64,000 nt of DNA from Mesorhizobium sp. B4-1-4 (GTDB lineage Bacteria; Pseudomonadota; Alphaproteobacteria; Rhizobiales; Rhizobiaceae), in NCBI RefSeq assembly GCF_006439395.2, contig NZ_CP083950.1, positions 682,001-746,000 of the forward strand, in the 5' to 3' direction. This document shows, piece after piece, positions 25,860 to 35,272 of this stretch; within the stretch, counting starts at the first letter, position 1; the number at the start of each line of letters is the position of its first letter. The notes under the pieces were generated by a model, which made no database searches, was not told the DNA's origin, and saw only the letters and a list, made by a program, of their open reading frames with translations. The position numbers were made by a program, and so were the translations under genes.

Positions 25860-26882
25860 TCACTGCACCGGCACGTTTTCCCTGAAGATCAGCCGCGGCT
25901 CGATAAATTTCCGGGTCAGATAGGGTGCCGATGACGCAATGGAGCCGAGCAGGCGGATGACCGATTGTTCTGCGATCAGCCTCGCATTCTGGTCGATGAC
26001 GACGTCGACAAGGTCGTCGACGAGGTAGCCGCGCGTCTCCTTGGTCAGGTCGTGGCAGATGAACACCGGCTTGCGATTGGGCCGCGCCTCCCGGATGGCT
26101 TTCGCGACACCGGAGCGTCCAGCCCCGACGCAATAGATGCCGAGCAGTTCCGGTTCGTTGCGCAGCGCCTTCATGGTCTCGGCGTAGCTGGCATCCGGCT
26201 CGTCATTGATCTCGACGGCGCTGCTGATGGTCAGGTTGGGAAACTCCTCGCCAAGCACCGAGCGGAAACCCATTTCGCGTTCTTCATGCCCACGATAGGA
26301 GCGTGAGCCGACGACCATCGCCAGCTGACCTTCGCGGCCGCCGAGGAAACGCCCCATCAACAGTGCCGCGGTTCGCCCCGCCACCCGGTTGTCGATGCCG
26401 ACATAGGCCGAGCGCGGGGCGGCCGGAATATCCGACACCAGCGTCACCAGGCGGATGCCGGCTTCGACGATGTCGCCCAGGATGTTGCGGGTTCGTGGAT
26501 GGTCGATGGCGATGACACCGACGCCATTGGCCTTCAGCGACAGGTTTTCCACGGCTGTCTGCAATGCGTTCGGCGAGATGCCGGCGAGGTTGTGGATCCG
26601 GCAGGACGCGACCAGCGGCAGGCGCGACGCATAGTCCTCGATGTGCCTTGCCAGATCCTGCATGAAGGCGTTGCTGCCGATCGGCAGGAAGAATTCGAGG
26701 TTTGCGGGCTTGGAGGGCAGCGTCACCTGATCGGCGACCGGCAAATAGCCAAGCTGCTTGGCGGCCTCCATGACGCGCTGCCTGTTGGCGGCGCTCACGC
26801 CGGGCCGATTGTTGAGCACCCTGTCGACCGTCGCCGTCGAGAGCCCGCAGTTCCTGGCGATATCGGAGACGGTGGCCTTCAT
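25860..26882 (-). CDS. LacI-family transcriptional regulator
   Basis: 340-residue LacI/PurR-type regulator. Residues 1-55 hold the helix-turn-helix and hinge (TVSDIARNCGLSTATVDRVLNN); the remainder is a periplasmic-binding-protein-like sensor domain containing NGVGVIAIDH and AYVGIDNRVAGRTAA. It lies 136 bp downstream of a sugar ABC importer gene set on the same strand and most likely regulates it in response to the imported sugar. Similar LacI proteins accompany FrcABC and related pentose or hexose importers in rhizobia. Confidence 0.92.
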   Translation of the reverse strand: MKATVSDIARNCGLSTATVDRVLNNRPGVSAANRQRVMEAAKQLGYLPVADQVTLPSKPANLEFFLPIGSNAFMQDLARHIEDYASRLPLVASCRIHNLAGISPNALQTAVENLSLKANGVGVIAIDHPRTRNILGDIVEAGIRLVTLVSDIPAAPRSAYVGIDNRVAGRTAALLMGRFLGGREGQLAMVVGSRSYRGHEEREMGFRSVLGEEFPNLTISSAVEINDEPDASYAETMKALRNEPELLGIYCVGAGRSGVAKAIREARPNRKPVFICHDLTKETRGYLVDDLVDVVIDQNARLIAEQSVIRLLGSIASSAPYLTRKFIEPRLIFRENVPVQ

Positions 26883-26895
26883 GCCGCAACCCTAT

Positions 26896-26905
26896 GCGTC
26901 GACGC
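26896..26905. promoter_or_regulatory. Possible LacI-type operator
   Basis: Palindrome GCGTCGACGC, centred on CG as LacI-family operators usually are, lies 14 bp upstream of the LacI gene start. It is short and GC-rich, so chance occurrence is possible. Confidence 0.3.
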
Positions 26906-27018
26906 GTTGGCGCGCCATATGGGTGATGTGAGAAGCGATGCGATCTGAGCAACGGATGATTGCCCACCATCATCCCATTCGCATTCGACGGTTTCGACAG
27001 GACGGCTTCCGCCCGTCC

Positions 27019-27810
<792 letters not shown>

Positions 27811-27813
27811 GGT

Positions 27814-28800
27814 TCAAGTCCCTGCCTGATGCCGGCGTTCCAGCCATGAGTGGAGTGCCATCATGCCAAGGATGATCGCGCCGATGAAGATGTTGTAGGC
27901 AAGGCCGGGTACACCGATCAGCACGATGCCGTTGCGCATCACGCGCAGGATCAGGATGCCGAGCACCGTGCCGATGATGGTGCCGCGCCCGCCGGTCAGC
28001 GCCGTGCCGCCGATAACCACCATGGCGATCACCTCGAGTTCATAGCCGGTGCCGCTGTTGGGATTGGCGGCGGAGGTGCGCAGCGAGGAGATAACACCGG
28101 CAAGCGAGGCCATGACCGACGACAGGATGAACAGGCCGACCTTGACGCGGTTGACATTGACGCCGCGAGCGCGCGCCGCGTTGGGATTGCCGCCCGCCGC
28201 CTGGATCCAGTTGCCGGTCCGGCTTTGCGTCAGCACATAGCCAAGCGCGATTGCCGCGGCGATGAACCAGAACAGCGACATATAGATGCGGAACGGGCCG
28301 ATGAAGAAGTCGCCGACCAGCGCTTCCGCCAGCCAGCTGCCCTCGGCGCTCCAGGTCCGCTGCGGAAAGCCGTCGGTGATAAAAAGGGCGCTGCCGCGCA
28401 CCACCAAAAGCATGCCGAGCGTCACCAGGAAGGACGGGATCTTGAGCTGTGTGACGAACCAGCCATTGACCAGCCCGATCAGGGCGGCGACCACCAGCGC
28501 GACGACGAAGCCCATCTCCAGCGAGGTCACGCCGCCGTTGAACAGCGTCCACATCAGCACCGGCGAGAAGCCGAACAGCGATCCGACGGACAGGTCGAAT
28601 TCGCCTGACGTCATCAGCAATGTCATCGCCAGCGCGATCAGGCCGAGTTCGACGGTGAAGGCCAGCGTGTTGGAGATGTTCTGCGGCGACAGGAAATCGG
28701 GGTTGATGCTCCAGAAAACGGCGATTTCGACGACCAGCAGGACGAAGGGTCCGAATTCCGGCCGCGCGATCAGGCGTTGGATGAGCGAATGATTTTCCAC
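27814..28800 (-). CDS. Sugar ABC transporter permease (RbsC/FrcC-like)
   Basis: 328-residue inner-membrane permease with about eight to ten hydrophobic segments. The conserved region GNPNAARARGVNVNRVKVGLF, then VIGGTALTGGRGTIIGTVLG, is typical of the ribose/xylose/fructose importer permeases. It lies 117 bp after the binding-protein gene and is followed almost directly by the ATPase gene. Likely pentose or hexose uptake. Confidence 0.92.
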   Translation of the reverse strand: MENHSLIQRLIARPEFGPFVLLVVEIAVFWSINPDFLSPQNISNTLAFTVELGLIALAMTLLMTSGEFDLSVGSLFGFSPVLMWTLFNGGVTSLEMGFVVALVVAALIGLVNGWFVTQLKIPSFLVTLGMLLVVRGSALFITDGFPQRTWSAEGSWLAEALVGDFFIGPFRIYMSLFWFIAAAIALGYVLTQSRTGNWIQAAGGNPNAARARGVNVNRVKVGLFILSSVMASLAGVISSLRTSAANPNSGTGYELEVIAMVVIGGTALTGGRGTIIGTVLGILILRVMRNGIVLIGVPGLAYNIFIGAIILGMMALHSWLERRHQAGT

Positions 28801-28917
28801 AGGGAACCCGCGACATGGTTGGAGCGGGCCGCGACCGCCACCGCATCGGCGGCCCTGTCGCGGCGCAGGAAGATGTCTGGCGCCGCGTGCCAGAACGGTG
28901 CGGCGCCAGGATCGCGG

Positions 28918-29853
28918 TTATTTGCCGGACAGGATCTTGTCGTAGACGCCGGCGGTGTCCTTTTCGTAGAGCGCGCCGGTGATGACGTTGAAGCCTGGAG
29001 GAATGCCGCTGGCGGCCATGTTGGCCAGCGACAGCGCGACATAGCTGGTCGCCTGCGGATCTTGCCACTGGCCGGCATTGACGTAGCCGTTCAGCACTTC
29101 CTGCGTGGTGTCGAGCGAATTGCCCCAGCCCACGACCGGGATTTCGCCGGGCTTGATGCCGACCTGGTCGAAGACCCGCTTGATCGAGCCGGTGACGAGA
29201 TCGCCGAGGCCGATGATGGCCTTCACCTTGCCCTTGTGGGCGGTGAGGTAGTCGACCATGCGGTTGATCACCTCGGCCTGGTCGAGTGTCGCCTCGGTGA
29301 CTTCATAGGTGACGCCGAGTGGGCCGAAGACGCTCTTGATGCCTTCTTCCTCCTGGACGCCGTAGGTGGCGCCGGGGATCTCGACCGGCATCCAGACGAA
29401 GTCGCCCTTCTTCACCAGGCCCTTGTCGACCAGATACTGCGCCCAATGCTTGCCGAAGGTGACGTTGTCGCCGCCGACATAGGCATTGAAATTGGCCTTG
29501 GGATCGGGCGTGTTGAAGTTGATGATCGGGATGTTGGCGGTACGGGCTTCCTTGACGATTTCGACGAGGCTGCCCGGATCGGGGCTGGTGGTGACGATGC
29601 CGTCGGCCTTGGCCGAGATCGCGGCGCGAACCGCTTCCTGCTGGGAGGCGACATCGCCATTGTGGAACGAGGTGTTGACAGTGTTGCCGGTGTCCTTGGC
29701 CCATTGCTTGGCGCCGGCCAGGAAGTAGGTCCAGACCGGATCGGCCGGGCCGCCATGTGAAATCCAGTAGAACGTCTTGGCCTGGGCGGCTGCCGGTAGG
29801 ACCGTCAGCGCGACCAGCAGGCCGTAGAGCACAAGTCTTAGTCTTGTCAGCAT
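28918..29853 (-). CDS. Sugar ABC transporter periplasmic substrate-binding protein
   Basis: 311-residue periplasmic protein of the ribose-binding type. Signal peptide: MLTRLRLVLYGLLVALTVLP ending near AQA-KTFYW. The mature part follows the family pattern: ISHGGPADPVWTYF, then KADGIVTTSPDPGSL, then IPIINFNTPDP, then VVGWGNSLDT. The ATG at 29853 has GGGAGG 7 nt upstream; the longer open frame to 29976 is rejected. First gene of the transporter operon; the 260-bp region upstream should carry its promoter. A dehydratase-like gene precedes it on the same strand. Confidence 0.92.
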   Translation of the reverse strand: MLTRLRLVLYGLLVALTVLPAAAQAKTFYWISHGGPADPVWTYFLAGAKQWAKDTGNTVNTSFHNGDVASQQEAVRAAISAKADGIVTTSPDPGSLVEIVKEARTANIPIINFNTPDPKANFNAYVGGDNVTFGKHWAQYLVDKGLVKKGDFVWMPVEIPGATYGVQEEEGIKSVFGPLGVTYEVTEATLDQAEVINRMVDYLTAHKGKVKAIIGLGDLVTGSIKRVFDQVGIKPGEIPVVGWGNSLDTTQEVLNGYVNAGQWQDPQATSYVALSLANMAASGIPPGFNVITGALYEKDTAGVYDKILSGK

Positions 29854-30113
29854 TTGATTTCCTCCCGGTTGAAGATGATCCGTCCCTTGTTCCGGCTTCA
29901 GCCGGATTGCGTCTTTTGCCAGCGCCGCTCGGATGCCCAAGAGCATTCTCTTTTTCGGCGGATGGCAAGCCTCCATCTGCAGATGTAGTTGGCGCCTGAC
30001 GCAGCGCCATCAACGGACCCATCAGATTGCATCAGTTGGGGTGAGTTTTCAGCGGCAGTCGGTGATCGGCTTGGCCTTAGCGGAGCGTCTTGACGGAGGC
30101 GCAATGCTCAAAG

Positions 30114-31271
30114 CTAGAGCAGGCCGGCCTTGGCGAGGTCGCGCATCAGATGGCTGGCGCCGTATGTCCAGTGCGGGCAATCGGGCGACAGCCGCACCCG
30201 GTTGACCAGCGCGCCGAATTTTTCCGACGAGATGGTGACGATGTCGCCGACCTTGTGGGTAAAGCCCTTGCCCTTTTCGCCGCGATCCTTCGAGGGCACG
30301 AACATGGTGCCGAGATAAAGCGCCAGCCCATCCGGATATTGGTGATGCGGACCCATGGCAGCGGCGACCAGTTCTTCGGGCGAGCGGCTGATCTCGGCCA
30401 TCGAGCTTGCGCCCTCCAGCGAGAACCCATCCTCGCCTTCGACCTTCAGGCGCACGACGGCGCGCTTCACGTCGTCGATCGAGAATGCGTCGTCGAACAG
30501 GCGGATGAAAGGACCGAGGGAAGCCGACGCATTGTTGTCCTTGGCCTTGCCGAGCAGCAGCGCCGAACGCCCCTCGACGTCACGCAGATTGACATCGTTG
30601 CCGATGGTGGCGCCGACGATCCTGCCGCTGCTGGCGGCGATCATGGCGATCTCCGGCTCCGGATTGTTCCAGGTCGACACCGGGTGAAGGCCCACATCGG
30701 CGCCGAAGCCGACAGAAGCCATCGGCTGGCACTTGGTGAAGATTTCCGCATCCGGGCCGATGCCCACTTCCAGATATTGCGACCAGGCGCCGCGCGAAAT
30801 CAGCTTGGCCTTGATCTCCATCGCTTCGGGCGAACCGGGCTTGAGCTTCGAAAGGTCATGGCCGATCAGCCCGGCAATGTCGGCGCGGATGGCGTCGGCC
30901 TTTTCCGCCGAGCCGCGCGCCTGTTCCTCGATCACCCGTTCGAGCAGGCTGACGACGAAAGTCACGCCCGATGCCTTGATGGCCTGCAGGTCGACCGGGG
31001 ACAGGAGGTATGGCTTTGCCGGATCACGCGTGGCCTCGAAACTGTTGGCCGCGATGTCATCGAGCGAGCCGATCGGCTTGCCCTCGGCCGAGCGCACATG
31101 CGCTGCCGGATCGGCCATCTCGCAGATATCGCGCACGGTCGGCGCCGCGCTTGAGGTGATGTCGAAGATGGTGCCGTCACGTACCGTGACCACCAGAGGA
31201 TGCGAGGCATCGCTGCTCTTGGCGCGGCCGACAAAAAGGCCCTCAATAGGCAGACGCGTCGGGTTTGTCAT
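30114..31271 (-). CDS. Fumarylacetoacetase-fold protein, 2-keto-3-deoxy-pentonate dehydratase-like
   Basis: 385-residue protein of the FAH superfamily. The segment NDVNLRDVEGRSALLLGKAK followed by DNNASASLGPFIRLFDD resembles 2-keto-3-deoxy-D-arabinonate/xylonate dehydratases such as Caulobacter XylX, which act in non-phosphorylating pentose oxidation. Possible metal ligands are in NPEPEIAMI. The start at 31271 has AGAGGGA upstream; an in-frame ATG at 31292 is possible. It is followed by the sugar importer and LacI gene, which suggests uptake and oxidation of a pentose, but the upstream dehydrogenase, lactonase and first dehydratase are not in this window. Confidence 0.78.
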   Translation of the reverse strand: MTNPTRLPIEGLFVGRAKSSDASHPLVVTVRDGTIFDITSSAAPTVRDICEMADPAAHVRSAEGKPIGSLDDIAANSFEATRDPAKPYLLSPVDLQAIKASGVTFVVSLLERVIEEQARGSAEKADAIRADIAGLIGHDLSKLKPGSPEAMEIKAKLISRGAWSQYLEVGIGPDAEIFTKCQPMASVGFGADVGLHPVSTWNNPEPEIAMIAASSGRIVGATIGNDVNLRDVEGRSALLLGKAKDNNASASLGPFIRLFDDAFSIDDVKRAVVRLKVEGEDGFSLEGASSMAEISRSPEELVAAAMGPHHQYPDGLALYLGTMFVPSKDRGEKGKGFTHKVGDIVTISSEKFGALVNRVRLSPDCPHWTYGASHLMRDLAKAGLL

Positions 31272-31600
31272 GCGTGCGGTCCCTCTGATCATCGAAATGC
31301 GGGCTTGCCAGGTCGGCGCGGCACTTTCCCCGGATTCCGCCCAAAGGTCTATCCCATTCGACGGCGATTCAGACCGCCGTCTCGTCCATGAAATTCCGGC
31401 TTTCCGACAAGCGGGTCTGCGGCGGTCATTGTCAAAACCCGACTGGTTCATTTCAAGAGTGTGAAACCTCTGGGTGTTTCATGTGGCCCGTTCAAACCTT
31501 GTCGAAACGGTTTCAGCAGATGCCAGTCACAACCCACCCGCGGGATTTCGCTTGACAGTTTCACGAATATGAAAAACTCTTCGGTAATTTCAAGATTTGG
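31272..31600. other. 329-bp divergent intergenic region
   Basis: This lies between the leftward dehydratase gene and the rightward polyamine-type importer. No gene is seen. It carries several GAAAC/GTTTC half-sites, described separately, and a TTGACA box at 31552-31557 that could be a -35 element; no convincing -10 box was found at the right spacing. Confidence 0.5.
31451..31574. promoter_or_regulatory. Candidate operator array for the polyamine-type importer
   Basis: Two copies of TTTCA-N6-TGAAA lie at 31451-31466 and 31559-31574. Additional half-sites are GTTTCA at 31476-31481 and the small palindrome GAAAC-G-GTTTC around 31504-31514. The second copy overlaps the position just after a TTGACA box. 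The XRE-cupin regulator encoded in the same operon is the natural candidate to bind; this is inference. Confidence 0.5.
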
Positions 31601-31612
31601 GTGAGCCGGTCG

Positions 31613-32497
31613 ATGTCGACCCTAGTTGCGGCACAGGTGTCCGAGACCCGGTCTTCGTCGGGCTTCCGGTTCGCCATGCTGCTGCCGGGCGCGCTGGTCA
31701 CCTTCCTGCTGATCCTGTTTGCGCTTGGCCTCGTGCTTTTCCTGGCCTTCCGCGGCAATGACGGTTCGCTGCTGGGCAGCGGCTTCAGCCTGGCGAATTT
31801 CGCCACCGTGGTTTCCGATCCGCTCTACTGGACGGTGACGCTGCGCTCGCTGGTGATCGCCGGGCTGGTGACCCTGGCCACGGTCGTCACCGCCTATCCC
31901 GTCGCCTACTACCTTGCCTTTTACGCCGAGCGGCGGCGTGGCCTGTTGTTGTTCCTGGTGACACTACCGTTCTGGACCAGCTACTTGCTGCGCGTCTTCG
32001 CCTGGAAGATCGTGCTCGCCTATAACGGCGTGCTGAACTCGGCGCTGATCGAAAGCGGCATCTGGTCCCAGCCGACATTGGCGTTTCTCAATACGCCAGC
32101 GGCTGTCGTCGTCACGCTTGCCCACGCTTATGCGCCGTTCGCGATCCTGCCGATCTATGTGGCGCTGGAGACCATTCCGAAATCGCTGATCGAGGCCGCT
32201 TCAGACCTTGGCGCGCGGCCGTTCACGTCCTTTCGCCGGGTCGTGCTGCCGAACTCGATGCCGGGCGTCCTGGCCGCGGCCCTGGTCGTCTTCGTGCCGA
32301 CGATCGGCGACTATGTCACGCCGGCGATGGTCGGCGGACCGGCCAGCACCATGATCGGCACGCTGATCCAGTCGCAGTTCGGCAAGGCCAACGACTGGCC
32401 GTTCGGCGCGGCCCTTTCGGTCTGCGTCATGCTGGTCATCCTGGTCGTGGTGCTGGTCGCACGCGGCGCCGACCGCAGGTATGGCAGCCGCACATGA
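31613..32497 (+). CDS. Spermidine/putrescine-type ABC transporter permease, PotB-like
   Basis: 294-residue inner-membrane permease with six predicted membrane segments. Typical features are FWTSYLLRVFAWKIVL and the EAA loop LIEAASDLGARPFTSFRRVVLP near residue 200. The ATG at 31613 has GGTGAG about 8 nt upstream; a GTG at 31601 is an in-frame alternative. First gene of a five-gene operon (permease, permease, binding protein, regulator, ATPase). Its stop overlaps the next start as ATGA. Confidence 0.9.
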   Translation: MSTLVAAQVSETRSSSGFRFAMLLPGALVTFLLILFALGLVLFLAFRGNDGSLLGSGFSLANFATVVSDPLYWTVTLRSLVIAGLVTLATVVTAYPVAYYLAFYAERRRGLLLFLVTLPFWTSYLLRVFAWKIVLAYNGVLNSALIESGIWSQPTLAFLNTPAAVVVTLAHAYAPFAILPIYVALETIPKSLIEAASDLGARPFTSFRRVVLPNSMPGVLAAALVVFVPTIGDYVTPAMVGGPASTMIGTLIQSQFGKANDWPFGAALSVCVMLVILVVVLVARGADRRYGSRT

Positions 32498-33324
32498 GAG
32501 TGGAACGCCTCGGCACGCAACGAAATGGCCGCTGGCTAGGCCTTTATGTGCTCGCCTACCTCGTGTTTCTCTATCTCCCGGTCCTGCTGATCCCGCTGTT
32601 TTCCTTCAACGATTCCATCCAGGCGGCATTTCCGCTGCAGGGCTTCACGCTGCAGTGGTACGCGATCCTTTATGGCAATTCCGCCCTGTCCGGCGCGCTC
32701 CTGAACAGTCTCGTCATCGGCGCCATCGCGGCCTCCGGCGCCACGCTGTGCGGCATCACGATATCCTATATGGACCTCTACGGCCGCTCGCCATTGGCCG
32801 CCACCATCAGCGCCATCGCACGGCTGCCGATCCTCATTCCAGGCGTCATCGTCGGCATATCGCTGCTGATCCTGGTCAACCTCGTCGGCCTAGGACCGTC
32901 GCGTGTCGCCATCGTGCTCGGCCATATACTGGTGGCGCTGCCAACCACCGTGGTCGTCATGCGCAGCCGCTTCGCCGCCATCCCCAGGACGGTTCGCGAG
33001 GCGGCGCTCGACCTTGGCGCCTCCGACTGGACGACGTTCCGGCGCGTCATGCTGCCGCTCAGCCTGCCCGCCGTGCTGTCGGCCTTCATGCTCGCCTTCC
33101 TGATCTCCTTCGACGAATTCATCGTCGTCTTCTTCCTTGCCGGCACCGAGCCGACACTGCCGCTCTACATCTGGAGCCAACTGCGCTTCCCACGGTCTCT
33201 GCCCACCGTCATGGCGCTGGGGACGATGATCCTGGCCGTGTCCTTCATCATCGCCGGCACAGCCGAGTTCCTACGCCATCGCGGGCTCGGTGCGGTGCGC
33301 CGGATATCCGCCAGTCCAGCCTGA
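32494..33324 (+). CDS. Spermidine/putrescine-type ABC transporter permease, PotC-like
   Basis: 276-residue inner-membrane permease with the PotC pattern: YLPVLLIPLFSFNDS at the start, and the EAA loop VREAALDLGASDWTTFRRVM followed by LPAVLSAFMLAFLISFDEF. It overlaps the PotB-like gene by 4 nt (ATGA), so the two are translationally coupled. It forms the channel with the PotB-like subunit and is energised by the ATPase at 35262-36347. Confidence 0.92.
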   Translation: MRVERLGTQRNGRWLGLYVLAYLVFLYLPVLLIPLFSFNDSIQAAFPLQGFTLQWYAILYGNSALSGALLNSLVIGAIAASGATLCGITISYMDLYGRSPLAATISAIARLPILIPGVIVGISLLILVNLVGLGPSRVAIVLGHILVALPTTVVVMRSRFAAIPRTVREAALDLGASDWTTFRRVMLPLSLPAVLSAFMLAFLISFDEFIVVFFLAGTEPTLPLYIWSQLRFPRSLPTVMALGTMILAVSFIIAGTAEFLRHRGLGAVRRISASPA

Positions 33325-33364
33325 TCACAGCACGCCAACCACAACAAAGAAGAGGAGAACGAAA

Positions 33365-34435
33365 ATGGCATTCCACCTGAAATCGATATCCGGACACAAA
33401 GTCCGGGCCGGCCTTGCCGCACTGGTGCTCGCGCTGTCCTCGACCGTGGCGCTGGCGGCCGAGAAGCTGCAATACTTCACCTGGTCAGGGTACGAGCTGC
33501 CCGATTTCAACAAGAGCTTCCTCGCCGCGCATCCCGATGGCGTCGAGGCCTCCATCTTCGGTGACGATGACGATGCCTTCACCAAGGTCAAGGCAGGCTT
33601 CCGCCCCGACATAGCGCATCCCTGCTACGACAAGGTGGCGCGCTGGAACAAGGAAGGCCTGCTGCAGCCGATCGACACCAAGCGCATCAAGAACTGGGAT
33701 TCGGTCTTCCCCGTGTTCAAGAACCTGCCCGATTTGCAGGCGGGCGACGGCAAGGTCTGGATGGTGCCGTGGGACTGGGGCAACACCTCGATCCTCTACC
33801 GCACCGATCTGGTGAAGAACCCCGAAGCGAGCTGGAAACTTCTGTGGGACAAGCAGTATGCCGGCCGCATGGCGACCATCGACGCCGTCCACGACACGCC
33901 CATCGTCGCGGCACTGCTTGCCGGCGTGAACCCCTTCGACATGACTGCGGACCAAATGGACAAGGTCGCCGAGAAGCTGCGCGAACAGCGCCCGCTGCTG
34001 TCGAGCTACACCACCGATATGACTTCGGTCGAGCAGGCGCTGGCCAGTGGCCAGCTGGTCGCCGCCATGACCTGGAACGCGTCGGCCACTTCGCTGAAGA
34101 AGCAGGGCGTGCCGGTCGAGTTCATGAGGCCGAAGGAAGGGATGCTGACCTGGGCCTGCGGTTTCGTCATGCTCAAGGACGCCAAGAACGTCGATCTCGC
34201 CTATGACTTCATCAACAGCCGGCTGGACGCCGAGTCGGGCAAATTCCTGATCCAGTCCTATGGCTATGGCAGCTCGCTCTCGACTGCCTTCGCCGGTGTG
34301 CCGAAGGACGAATTGGAAAAGCTCCAGCTGCCGTCCGACCCTGAAGTGATGCTGAAGAGCACGATCTTCACCGGCCCGATGAAGCAGAATGACGATGTCG
34401 CCAAGATGTTCGAGAAGGTGAAGGCCGGCGGGTGA
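33365..34435 (+). CDS. Polyamine-type ABC transporter periplasmic substrate-binding protein
   Basis: 356-residue periplasmic protein of the PotD family. The signal peptide ends near ALA-AEKLQYF (about residue 32). The mature start KLQYFTWSGYELPDF and the region VPWDWGNTSILYRTDLV are typical of spermidine/putrescine-type receptors. GAGGAG lies 8 nt before the ATG at 33365; the open frame upstream is not coding. Acidic residues in IFGDDDDAF could contact amino groups of a polyamine, but the ligand cannot be fixed from sequence. Confidence 0.9.
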   Translation: MAFHLKSISGHKVRAGLAALVLALSSTVALAAEKLQYFTWSGYELPDFNKSFLAAHPDGVEASIFGDDDDAFTKVKAGFRPDIAHPCYDKVARWNKEGLLQPIDTKRIKNWDSVFPVFKNLPDLQAGDGKVWMVPWDWGNTSILYRTDLVKNPEASWKLLWDKQYAGRMATIDAVHDTPIVAALLAGVNPFDMTADQMDKVAEKLREQRPLLSSYTTDMTSVEQALASGQLVAAMTWNASATSLKKQGVPVEFMRPKEGMLTWACGFVMLKDAKNVDLAYDFINSRLDAESGKFLIQSYGYGSSLSTAFAGVPKDELEKLQLPSDPEVMLKSTIFTGPMKQNDDVAKMFEKVKAGG

Positions 34436-34498
34436 CGCTGGCCAGCCTTGTTGGAGGCGATTGGATTACTGAAGTTTGCGCCGCCGCTCATCCGCCTG

Positions 34499-34584
34499 CC
34501 CCTTCTCCCCGTAATAGAGACGGGGAGAAGGGGACTGGCCGCAACGTCGGCGACCCCCTCTCCCCGTTTTTCACGGGGAGAGGG
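34499..34584. repeat. Rhizobial palindromic intergenic repeat (two hairpins)
   Basis: Two related hairpins lie in the gap between the binding-protein gene and the XRE-cupin gene. The first has 13-bp arms (34499-34511 and 34521-34533) and the second 11-bp arms (34556-34566 and 34574-34584); both are built from CTTCTCCCCG/CTCTCCCCG-type arms. This matches a repeat seen widely between rhizobial genes. Inside an operon it could alter mRNA processing. Confidence 0.7.
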
Positions 34585-34663
34585 TAAGGGTGAGGGGCAG
34601 CGCAAACGTGCGAACGACAATGCTGCGTTGCTCGATAAGGATGCGGCAAACGAGGACCGATGC

Positions 34664-35272
34664 ATGGACATGCTGGACGAACAGGCCGAGAAACCCAAGG
34701 ACGATGCCGACGTTCGCGTCGGTCGGCGGGTGCGGGCCCTGCGGCTCGAGCGCCGCCTTTCGCTGGCGGAGCTTGCCGCCAGGGCGGGCGTGTCGATCGG
34801 CGCGCTCAGCCAGATCGAGCGCGGCATGTCTTCGCTGCGCGTCAAGGTGATCTGGCCGCTCGCCGCGGCTCTGGACATCGAGCCGTCGGCGCTGATCGCC
34901 GACGGCGACGATGCCGCCAACGATCTCTACTGCGTGCGTGCCAACAGCCGCCGCGCCATCCCGGTGAAGTCGGAGGGCATCGCCAAGGCGCTGCTGTCGC
35001 CGCCGGGCGCGACGCTGACCGGCATGCTGGTAACGGTGGAAGCCGGCGGCGGCACCGCGGAAGCCTATGCGCATGTAGGCCATGAGTTTGGCTACGTATT
35101 GGCCGGCGAGGTCGAACTGGTGGTGGATTCGACAAAATACGTGCTGAAGACCGGCGACAGTTTTGCCTTCAAGAGCACGCTGTTGCACGCTTTCCGCAAT
35201 CCTGGCGGCGAGGAATGCCGGATCCTCTGGGTCAACACCACGAAACCGTCCGAGGTTCGCGATGGCGCCTGA
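34664..35272 (+). CDS. XRE-family regulator with C-terminal cupin domain
   Basis: 202-residue regulator. Residues about 17-72 form the helix-turn-helix (LSLAELAARAGVSIGALSQIERG); residues about 110-185 form a cupin (GHEFGYVLAGEVELVV, LKTGDSFAFKSTLLHAF). This is the PuuR-like layout used to sense polyamines or amino-acid derivatives. GAGGA lies 7 nt before the ATG at 34664; the open frame upstream includes the palindromic repeat and is rejected. It is sandwiched between the receptor and ATPase genes of the importer and overlaps the ATPase start by 11 nt, so it is made together with the transporter it probably controls. Confidence 0.88.
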   Translation: MDMLDEQAEKPKDDADVRVGRRVRALRLERRLSLAELAARAGVSIGALSQIERGMSSLRVKVIWPLAAALDIEPSALIADGDDAANDLYCVRANSRRAIPVKSEGIAKALLSPPGATLTGMLVTVEAGGGTAEAYAHVGHEFGYVLAGEVELVVDSTKYVLKTGDSFAFKSTLLHAFRNPGGEECRILWVNTTKPSEVRDGA

